Source: Mycobacterium sp. NBC_00419
GTDB taxonomy: Bacteria > Actinomycetota > Actinomycetes > Mycobacteriales > Mycobacteriaceae
Reading direction: 5' to 3'
Assembly: GCF_036023875.1 (NCBI RefSeq)
Contig: NZ_CP107931.1
Coordinates: 1,178,001-1,242,000 of the forward strand
Length of the DNA stretch: 64,000 nucleotides
Made by a program: the position numbers and the translations under genes. How positions within the stretch are numbered: position 1 is the stretch's first letter; every line of letters starts with the position of its first letter. The notes under the pieces were generated by a model. The model had not been told where the DNA came from. It worked only from the letters and a program-made list of their open reading frames with translations, and did not search any database. Of the stretch, positions 57,829 to 64,000 are shown one piece after another.

Positions 57829-58215
57829 TCATGTCCGCAACGGAGCCGAATCCGACGCCGCTGCAGACCCCTTCCCGGAGTGGTCAGAGGTGGTTTCGGG
57901 GCCCAATTTCGCGCTCCGATCCGCCCATATGAGGAAGATCACACTGCCGAGCGGCACAATGCTGCCCAGCAACGCCAGCAACCACGTTCCCAGACGCCAG
58001 GAATAGGCGATACCGGCCAGCACCGCGGTGACCACGAACGCGATGAACACCAGCCCGTGAGCCATCCCGAAGATCTTCACGCCAATCTCGGTGCGCGGGC
58101 TGCCCAGGTACTTGAAGTACATGCCGATTAGCAGGCCCACCCACGTCAGGGCTTCGGCCAGCGCCACCACGCGGAACCGTCCCGCGGTGCTACGGATATC
58201 GAATGTGCTCGTCAT
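57829..58215 (-). CDS. DUF3817 integral membrane protein (second copy)
   Basis: 128 residues, three spans (LAEALTWVGLLIGMYFKYLG, GMAHGLVFIAFVVTAVLAGI, WLLALLGSIVPLGSVIFLIW). Same family as the 34522 gene, from which it differs in its polar Ser/Asp-rich tail. Seven bases upstream of the thioredoxin gene, so probably the same transcript. Function unknown. Confidence 0.85.
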   Translation of the reverse strand: MTSTFDIRSTAGRFRVVALAEALTWVGLLIGMYFKYLGSPRTEIGVKIFGMAHGLVFIAFVVTAVLAGIAYSWRLGTWLLALLGSIVPLGSVIFLIWADRSAKLGPETTSDHSGKGSAAASDSAPLRT

Positions 58216-58264
58216 GGCGCCATTGTGCCGCAGCGCCGGCCCAGCTACTACGCACCGTCGTTGG

Positions 58265-59446
58265 TCAGCCGGCGCGGAGGATCAACGCGTCGCCCTGGCC
58301 ACCGGCACCGCACAGCGCCGCCACCGCATAGCCCGAACCGCGCCGGGACAGCTCCAAGGCGGCGTGCAGGGTGATGCGCGCACCCGACATACCGATCGGA
58401 TGGCCCAGCGCGATCGCCCCGCCGTTGAGGTTGACCTTGGCCGGGTCGACGCCCAACTCCCGGGTCGATGCCAGCGAGACCGCGGCGAACGCCTCGTTGA
58501 TCTCGAGGACGTCGAGTTGGTCGACGGTGATGCCTTCCCGGGCCACGGCCTTCTTGATGGCGTTGGCGGGCTGGGACTGCAGGGTGGAATCGGGGCCGGC
58601 GACCACACCGTGGGCGCCGATCTCGCAGAGCCAGCTCAGGCCCAGCTCCTGCGCCTTGGTCTTCTTCATCACCACGACAGCGCAACCGCCGTCGGAGATT
58701 TGGGAGGCCGATCCGGCGGTGATGGTGCCGTCCTTGCGGAAGGACGGCTTGAGCCCGGACAGCGACTCGGCGGTGGTGTTGGCACGGATGCCCTCGTCTT
58801 CGGCGAACTCGATCGGATCACCCTTGCGCTGCGGGATCGATACCGGGACGACCTCGTCGGCGAACACCCCGTCTTTCCAGGCCGCTGCGGCCTTCTGGTG
58901 TGAGCTCGCGGCAAACTCGTCCTGCTCGAGACGGGTGAACTTGTCGGCGTCGTTGCGCTGCTCGGTGAGGGCACCCATCGGCTGGTCGGTGAACACGTCG
59001 TGCAGGCCGTCGTAGGCCAGATGATCGAGCATCGTGACGTCGCCGTACTTGTAGCCATCGCGGCTGTTCATCAGCAGGTGCGGCGCCCTGGTCATGGACT
59101 CCTGGCCGCCGGCCACCACCACGTCGAACTCACCGGCGCGGATCAGCTGGTCAGCCAGTGCGATGGAGTCGATGCCGGACAGGCACATCTTGTTGATGGT
59201 CAGCGCGGGCACGTCCCAGCCGATCCCGGCCCCCACCGCCGACTGGCGGGCCGGCATCTGGCCGGCACCGGCGGTCAGCACCTGGCCCATGATCACGTAC
59301 TCAACCAGCGAGGCGGGGACACCGGCCTTCTCCAGGGCGGCCCTGATGGCGATCGCGCCCAGATCGCTGCCCGAGAAACCCTTGAGCGAACCCGACAGTT
59401 TGCCGATCGGTGTACGTGCTCCAGCAACGATCACAGACGTCGTCAT
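58265..59446 (-). CDS. fadA4: Acetyl-CoA acetyltransferase (thiolase) FadA4
   Basis: 393 residues. Cys88 in [10 protein letters not shown], His in [17 protein letters not shown], and the C-terminal Cys in [14 protein letters not shown] give a full thiolase site; [10 protein letters not shown] is intact. It condenses or cleaves acetoacetyl-CoA, and could take the product of the acetoacetyl-CoA synthetase in region 1. GGAGGTAGTA before the ATG at 59446 decides the start over one four codons upstream. Divergent from the methylmalonyl-CoA epimerase. Confidence 0.94.
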   Translation of the reverse strand: MTTSVIVAGARTPIGKLSGSLKGFSGSDLGAIAIRAALEKAGVPASLVEYVIMGQVLTAGAGQMPARQSAVGAGIGWDVPALTINKMCLSGIDSIALADQLIRAGEFDVVVAGGQESMTRAPHLLMNSRDGYKYGDVTMLDHLAYDGLHDVFTDQPMGALTEQRNDADKFTRLEQDEFAASSHQKAAAAWKDGVFADEVVPVSIPQRKGDPIEFAEDEGIRANTTAESLSGLKPSFRKDGTITAGSASQISDGGCAVVVMKKTKAQELGLSWLCEIGAHGVVAGPDSTLQSQPANAIKKAVAREGITVDQLDVLEINEAFAAVSLASTRELGVDPAKVNLNGGAIALGHPIGMSGARITLHAALELSRRGSGYAVAALCGAGGQGDALILRAG

Positions 59447-59538
59447 TACTACCTCCACGGGCGTTTAGAGCCGCAGGTATGCGGCTAATCACAGATCCCC
59501 CGGTGTTGGATCCGATGTCGTTAGGTTACCTTTGCGTT

Positions 59539-60009
59539 ATGACCGCTGAGCAAGTTGATGCCCGTCCAGTTCTGGCCGGCGCACTCGTCACGGCCGTTGA
59601 CCACATCGGCATCGCAGTGCCAGATCTCGACGCTGCGATCCAGTGGTACCACGAGCATCTCGGGATGATCCTCGTGCACGAGGAGATCAACGAAGACCAA
59701 GGCATTCGCGAGGCCATGCTGTCGCTGCGCGGCGCGGGCAGCGAGTGCGCCCAGATCCAGCTGATGGCTCCGCTGGACGAGAACTCGACCATCGCCAAGT
59801 TCATCGACAAGCGCGGTCCTGGCATCCAGCAGATGGCCTACCGGGTCAGCGATCTCGACGCCGTCTCCGAGCAGCTGCGCAGCCAGGGTGTGCGGCTGAT
59901 CTACGAAGCCCCCCGGCGAGGAACCGCCAACTCGCGGATCAACTTCATCCACCCCAAGGACGCCGGTGGCGTGCTGGTGGAACTCGTCGAAAAGGCCGCC
60001 GAGCACTAG
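59539..60009 (+). CDS. mce: Methylmalonyl-CoA epimerase
   Basis: 156 residues of the glyoxalase/bleomycin fold. Metal residues expected from VDHIGIAVPDL (His22), AQIQLMAPL and VELVEKAAEH (Glu) are present. It interconverts (S)- and (R)-methylmalonyl-CoA for methylmalonyl-CoA mutase. The classical mutA/mutB mutase is not in this window; the divergent B12 mutase of region 1 should not be assumed its partner. ATG 59539. Confidence 0.92.
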   Translation: MTAEQVDARPVLAGALVTAVDHIGIAVPDLDAAIQWYHEHLGMILVHEEINEDQGIREAMLSLRGAGSECAQIQLMAPLDENSTIAKFIDKRGPGIQQMAYRVSDLDAVSEQLRSQGVRLIYEAPRRGTANSRINFIHPKDAGGVLVELVEKAAEH

Positions 60010-60013
60010 TCGC

Positions 60014-60310
60014 TCAGGACCACTTTCGGGTCGGTCCGCGCGAGGCACGGTTGGCCCAGCACGGCGTATGCCAGTGCCGCCTGTCGTCGACGCCGGCTTC
60101 TCCGTCCTCAGTTCGCCACACCACCACATGGGCTGTGCCGGAACGGATCTCGTGATCACAACCGGGGCACCGATAGTTCTTGGTGGCGCGGGCGGCCGTG
60201 ACCGGGCGCACCTCGTAGTCGTAGCCGTCTGCACCGATCTCGATCCGGCGCCGGCTCAGCGGCGGCGGCAGGCCGGTGCCGGTACGACGTTCCGGTCTGC
60301 GGCGGGGCAT
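60014..60310 (-). CDS. Small zinc-ribbon-like protein (Rv1322 homologue)
   Basis: 98 residues, the same length as the M. tuberculosis gene in this position. Arg-rich head ([13 protein letters not shown]), then CPGCDHEI and HWHTPCW, a C-x2-C plus H-x-H-x3-C set that could bind zinc. Its ATG shares one base with the nucS stop (TGATG), so the two are coupled; a role alongside the mismatch endonuclease is possible but not shown. It converges with the epimerase gene. Confidence 0.85.
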   Translation of the reverse strand: MPRRRPERRTGTGLPPPLSRRRIEIGADGYDYEVRPVTAARATKNYRCPGCDHEIRSGTAHVVVWRTEDGEAGVDDRRHWHTPCWANRASRGPTRKWS

Positions 60311-60981
60311 CAGAACAGCCGGAACTCGTCGCTGTCCATACCGCGCATCTTGTCGTAATCCAGTGTCAGACAACGGATTCCGCGATCGGTTGCCAGCGTG
60401 CGCGCCTGCGGTTTGATCTGCTGGGCGGCGAACACTCCGCTGACCGGGGCCAGCAGGCTGTCCCGGTTGAGCAGTTCCAGATAGCGAGTGAGCTGCTCGA
60501 CGCCGTCGATCTCACCGCGGCGTTTGATCTCGATGGCCACCGAGCGGCCCTGTTCGTCACGCGCGAGGATGTCCACCGGGCCGATGGCGGTCATGTACTC
60601 CCGGCGCACCAGGGTGTAGCCCTCGCCGAGCAGCTCGATGTGTTCGGCGAGCAGCTCCTGCAGGTGGGCTTCCACCCCGTCCTTGACCAAGCCCGGATCG
60701 ATGCCCAGCTCGTGGCTGGAATCGTGTTCGATGGCCTCCAGCGTGATGCGCAGCTGTTCGCCCGTCTTGTTCTCCACCACCCAGACGGGCAGCGGGCCGT
60801 CGTCGGCCTCGGTCAGCCAGCAGGGCGGGCTCATCCAGTTCAATGGCTTGTACGCACGGTCGTCGGCATGCACGCTGACCGAACCGTCGGCCTTGACGAG
60901 CAGCAGTCGCCGCGCGGAAGGCAGATGGGCGGTGAGCCGGCCGATGTAGTCGACGGTGCACTGGGCAATCACGAGGCGCAC
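60310..60981 (-). CDS. nucS: Mismatch-specific endonuclease NucS/EndoMS
   Basis: 223 residues. Cuts both strands at mismatches and replaces MutS/MutL in actinobacteria. N-terminal DNA-binding/dimer domain, then the RecB-type nuclease site in [20 protein letters not shown] (Asp, Glu-x-Lys). The C-terminus DSDEFRLF is the sliding-clamp binding tail expected in the family. GTG start. Homologue of Rv1321. Confidence 0.95.
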   Translation of the reverse strand: MRLVIAQCTVDYIGRLTAHLPSARRLLLVKADGSVSVHADDRAYKPLNWMSPPCWLTEADDGPLPVWVVENKTGEQLRITLEAIEHDSSHELGIDPGLVKDGVEAHLQELLAEHIELLGEGYTLVRREYMTAIGPVDILARDEQGRSVAIEIKRRGEIDGVEQLTRYLELLNRDSLLAPVSGVFAAQQIKPQARTLATDRGIRCLTLDYDKMRGMDSDEFRLF

Positions 60982-61030
60982 GGCACAAGCTTAGGGTGTG
61001 GCTGCCCCGACGAATTAGGCTGACGCCACC

Positions 61031-62644
61031 ATGAGTGCCAGCCCGAGCATCGCGCAGCGGTTGGGCCGTGTCCTGGAGCGGGTCACCCGGCAGAGTGGAC
61101 GGCTGGCCAACACCCCGGCGTACGGGTCGTTGCTGCTGGGCAAGGTCACCGAGAGCGGGCCCCGGCGGCGGGTGCGGATCCAGACCCTGCTCACCGTGTT
61201 CATGCTGACGGTCAACCTCGTCGGGGTCGCGGTGGCCACGCTGCTGGTGACGGTGGCCTTCCCGGTGCCCAGCGTGTTCACTGACGTGCCCCGCTGGCTG
61301 ACCTTCATCGTGGCTCCCGCCTACGCTGCTGCGGCGCTGGCCTTCGGCACCTGGTGGATCACCCGCCGCACGGTCAACGATCTGCGCTGGGCGATCGAGG
61401 GCCGATCCCCGACCCGCGCCGATCAGCGCAACGCCTTCTTCACGCCGTGGCGCATCGCGATCGCCCAGCTCGCCCTCTGGGCGGTGGGCACGACGGCGTT
61501 CACCATCCTCTACGGGATGTACGACCCCAACTTCATTCCCCGGCTGTCGTTCGGGGTCGGAGTGGTTGGGGTGGTTGTGGCCACCAGCGCATATCTGTTC
61601 ACCGAGTTCGCGCTGCGGCCGGTGGCCGCGCAGGCGCTCGCCGCCGGCCCACCACCACACCGGCTGGCGCCGGGAATCATGGGCCGCACCATGACGGTGT
61701 GGATGTTGAGCTCCGGCCTACCCGTGATCGGCATCGGTCTGGTGGCGCTGTTCTCACTGCTGCTGAAGAACCTCACCAAGACTCAGCTGGAGGTCGGCAT
61801 CCTGATCTCCTCGGTTGCCACGCTGATCTTCGGCTTCCTGCTGACCTGGATTCTGGCCTGGCTCATCGCCACCCCCGTACGGGTCGTGCGCTCGGCGCTC
61901 AAGCGCGTCGAGGACGGCGATCTGGACGCCAACCTGGTGGTGTTCGACGGCACCGAACTCGGGGAATTGCAGCGCGGGTTCAACTCGATGGTGAACGGGC
62001 TGCGCGAGCGCGAGCGGGTGCGCGATCTGTTCGGCCGCCACGTCGGACGAGAGGTGGCCGCCGCAGCCGAACTGCAACGCCCGACCCTCGGCGGCGAAGA
62101 GCGCCATGTCGCAGTCCTTTTCGTCGATATCGTCGGGTCCACCCAGTTCGTCAACACGCTGCCGCCCAAGGACGTCGTCGCACTGCTCAACCGGTTCTTC
62201 GCAGTGGTCGTCGAAGAGGTGGACCGCCATCGCGGCATGGTCAACAAATTCGAGGGCGATGCGACGCTGGCGATCTTCGGTGCGCCGGTCACGCTCGACA
62301 ATCCCGAGGACGATGCGCTGGCCGCAGCCAGGGCGATCGTCGCGCGGCTTGAACGTGAGGTACCCGAGTGCGCGGCGGGCATCGGCGTGGCCGCCGGGCA
62401 GGTGGTCGCCGGCAACGTCGGGGCCAACGAACGTTTCGAGTACACGGTGATCGGCGAGCCGGTCAACGAGGCCGCCCGCCTCTCGGAGCTGGCCAAGTCC
62501 CGCCCGCACGGGGTGCTGGCCTCGGCGGTCACCATCGAGGCCGCCGGCGGCGACGAACGCCGCCACTGGGAGCCGGCCGAGTCGGTGACGCTGCGCGGCT
62601 ACGAACAGCCCACCCGGCTGGCCACGCTGGCCCTGCTGAATTAA
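61031..62644 (+). CDS. Class III adenylate/guanylate cyclase with six spans and HAMP domain
   Basis: 537 residues: six membrane spans to about 285, HAMP (RVVRSALKRVEDGDLDANL), then a class III catalytic domain. The metal Asp lies in LFVDIVGSTQF (near residue 366) and KFEGDATLAIFG supplies the base-selecting Lys and second Asp. ANERFEYTVIGEPVNEAARL holds the transition-state Asn/Arg area. Same type as M. tuberculosis Rv1318c-Rv1320c. The Rv1339-type phosphodiesterase at 37890 could be its opposite number. Stop overlaps the glutaminase stop by 3 bases. Confidence 0.93.
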   Translation: MSASPSIAQRLGRVLERVTRQSGRLANTPAYGSLLLGKVTESGPRRRVRIQTLLTVFMLTVNLVGVAVATLLVTVAFPVPSVFTDVPRWLTFIVAPAYAAAALAFGTWWITRRTVNDLRWAIEGRSPTRADQRNAFFTPWRIAIAQLALWAVGTTAFTILYGMYDPNFIPRLSFGVGVVGVVVATSAYLFTEFALRPVAAQALAAGPPPHRLAPGIMGRTMTVWMLSSGLPVIGIGLVALFSLLLKNLTKTQLEVGILISSVATLIFGFLLTWILAWLIATPVRVVRSALKRVEDGDLDANLVVFDGTELGELQRGFNSMVNGLRERERVRDLFGRHVGREVAAAAELQRPTLGGEERHVAVLFVDIVGSTQFVNTLPPKDVVALLNRFFAVVVEEVDRHRGMVNKFEGDATLAIFGAPVTLDNPEDDALAAARAIVARLEREVPECAAGIGVAAGQVVAGNVGANERFEYTVIGEPVNEAARLSELAKSRPHGVLASAVTIEAAGGDERRHWEPAESVTLRGYEQPTRLATLALLN

Positions 62645-63942
62645 CCAGTCGGTTTTGCGCAGGCCGCCACCGCATCCTCGACGGTGCTGAACACGACGTC
62701 GTCGAACCCACGATCGGGCCGGATGACCACCCGGTCGGGGTCGACGACGAACCCCAGCTTGCCGGCGTCACGCAGTTCCTGGCTCATTCCCGCCAGCAGC
62801 GCGCGGGCGGAATCGTTGATGTCGTCGGTACGGGTGACGTCGACGATGGCCACCTCGAAGTCGGCGGCCTCACGGTCGACGATCCGGGCGACCTGCTCAG
62901 CCCCGGCGAACATCAGGTCGCCGTGCAACTCGTAGACGCGGATCCCCTCGGCGGGTTCATAGATCGCGCGGATGGTCGAACGCGATTCCCGGCTGACCGT
63001 CAGGAAGTGCAGGCCCAACCGCTCGGAGAGGCTGCGGCACACTAGGACTCCGCGCACGCTGTTGCCACGGGCATCCAGCAGCGGCGAGTACACGCCGATA
63101 CCGAGCTGCCCCGGCAGCACCGCGACGATACCGCCGCCCACCCCGCTCTTCGCCGGTAGGCCCACCGCGCTGACCCAGTCGCCTGCGGCGTTGTACATCC
63201 CGCAGGTGACCATCACCGACAGCGTTCGTTGCACTACCCGGGTGCTGGTGACCCGCCGCCCGGTCTGCGGGTTGACCCCGCCGCGGGCCAGGGTGGCGCC
63301 CATGCGGGCCAGATCGACGCTCGTCACGCGCAGCGAGCACTGCCGGAAGTAGACGTCGAGGACGTCGTCGGGGTCGTCGGCGAGCACCCCGAAGCTCTCC
63401 AGCATGTAGGCGATCGCGCGGTTGCGGCTGCCGGTGGCCTTCTCGGATCGGTAGACGGGCTCATCGAGTTCCAGTGGCCGGCCCGCGCACGCGGAGTAGA
63501 AATCGCGGATCTTGTCGAACCGCTCGTCGGGGCTGGCCCCGGGCACCAGGGCGACGGCCGCGATCGCCCCCGCGTTGATCATCGCGTTCTTCGGCGTCTT
63601 GGTCTTGTCGTCGACGCTGATCTCGTTGAACGCCTCGCCGGAGGGTTCGACGCCGATCTTGGTGTCCACCGCGGTCTCCCCCACCTGGTCGAGGGCCAGC
63701 GCGTAGGTGAACGGTTTGGAGATGGATTGGATGGTGAATTCTGTTCGGGCAGAACCCGATTCGTAGACATAACCGTCCGATGAGGACACCGCCAGTCCAA
63801 ATCCCGACGGGTCGACGTCGCTCAGTTCAGGGATGTAGTCGGCCAGGGCGCCGTCGGTGACTCCGGCATACTCCGCCACCACCTGGTCGAGGTAGCGCTG
63901 CACCAGGTGGGCCACGCCTGCGATCTTAGCCAGCGCCCCCAC
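62641..63942 (-). CDS. glsA: Glutaminase with C-terminal STAS domain
   Basis: 433 residues. Residues 1-310 are a beta-lactamase-fold glutaminase with the S-x-x-K nucleophile at Ser73 (TIQSISKPFTYA), NAMINAGAIAAV, SRNRAIAYMLESFG and GLPAKSGVGGGIVAV. Residues 325-430 form a STAS-like domain (IRVYELHGDLMFAG; VAIVDVTRTDDINDSARALL) of the anti-sigma-antagonist type. Releases ammonia from glutamine; the STAS part may bind a nucleotide or partner. GTG 63942 is the far start; a GTG ten codons in is equally plausible. The 58 bases beyond hold no clear feature. Confidence 0.92.
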   Translation of the reverse strand: MGALAKIAGVAHLVQRYLDQVVAEYAGVTDGALADYIPELSDVDPSGFGLAVSSSDGYVYESGSARTEFTIQSISKPFTYALALDQVGETAVDTKIGVEPSGEAFNEISVDDKTKTPKNAMINAGAIAAVALVPGASPDERFDKIRDFYSACAGRPLELDEPVYRSEKATGSRNRAIAYMLESFGVLADDPDDVLDVYFRQCSLRVTSVDLARMGATLARGGVNPQTGRRVTSTRVVQRTLSVMVTCGMYNAAGDWVSAVGLPAKSGVGGGIVAVLPGQLGIGVYSPLLDARGNSVRGVLVCRSLSERLGLHFLTVSRESRSTIRAIYEPAEGIRVYELHGDLMFAGAEQVARIVDREAADFEVAIVDVTRTDDINDSARALLAGMSQELRDAGKLGFVVDPDRVVIRPDRGFDDVVFSTVEDAVAACAKPTG

Positions 63943-64000
63943 CGCACGGCCGCAGGCGCATCGTGGACCACGTCGGTACGCTCGAATCGAAGACGTCGGG

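Noticed and set aside
63943..64000. Possible GTG start of a rightward gene near the window end
   Set aside because: Only about a dozen codons are visible and there is no ribosome site, so it cannot be supported.

Overview
The window is high-GC actinobacterial DNA and reads as the chromosome of an environmental (rapid-grower type) Mycobacterium/Mycolicibacterium. The evidence is three MspA-family porin genes, a PGRS-type glycine repeat protein, GlgE/GlgB/GlgP, NucS, the CysO-Mec-CysM cysteine pathway, an F420-type luciferase-like oxidoreductase, and gene order from 34.1 to 62.6 kb that matches the M. tuberculosis block Rv1343c to Rv1320c in reverse, with insertions. Genes are densely packed, often with 4-nt ATGA/GTGA overlaps. 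I see no insertion sequence, prophage or CRISPR array, and no gene-free stretch over 300 bases.

Region 1 (1-12 kb) is an acyl-CoA catabolic cluster. An AMP-forming ligase, two acyl-CoA dehydrogenase subunits and an enoyl-CoA hydratase read leftward. A second leftward operon carries a split B12-dependent acyl-CoA mutase (large and small subunits), an F420-type oxidoreductase and a class III CoA-transferase. An acetoacetyl-CoA synthetase diverges from it. A [2Fe-2S] ferredoxin, a DUF1330 protein and an SDR complete the set. Two promoters share an inverted repeat GAGAA-N5-TTCTC, suggesting one local repressor. The substrate is unknown, and the mutase has unusual residues in motifs that are normally conserved.

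Region 2 (12-20 kb) is cell-envelope and secreted material: small exported proteins, a PGRS-like protein ended by a strong terminator, two MspA-like porins followed by two paralogous proline-rich secreted proteins, a phospholipase-D-fold protein, and a two-gene chromate-type transporter. A 790-residue membrane protein follows, with a flippase-like C-terminus and what looks like a dead kinase domain.

Region 3 (22.6-33 kb) is a tightly coupled operon: a dipeptide-type ABC transporter (lipoprotein, two permeases, fused double ATPase), a DszA/NtaA-type flavin monooxygenase, a DszC/SfnB-type oxidoreductase and an SDR. It looks like uptake and oxidative cleavage of an organosulfur or amino-polycarboxylate compound. 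A small HTH protein and a PucR-type regulator follow.

Region 4 (33.9-64 kb) is housekeeping: tRNA-Leu(UAG), lprD, a DUF3817 gene, an inserted MFS exporter, rdgB-rphA, a cAMP phosphodiesterase homologue, murI, rhomboid, cysM-cysO-mec, an S58 peptidase, aosR and clpS. Then come pncB-dinG, an inserted lpqM-like lipoprotein plus a third porin, glgP divergent from glgE-glgB, a thioredoxin/TPR protein, a second DUF3817 gene, fadA4, methylmalonyl-CoA epimerase, an Rv1322-like gene, nucS, a class III adenylate cyclase and a glutaminase-STAS protein. Details that stand out are a CTG start for rdgB, a CysO with five residues after its Gly-Gly, and an AosR with no cysteine.
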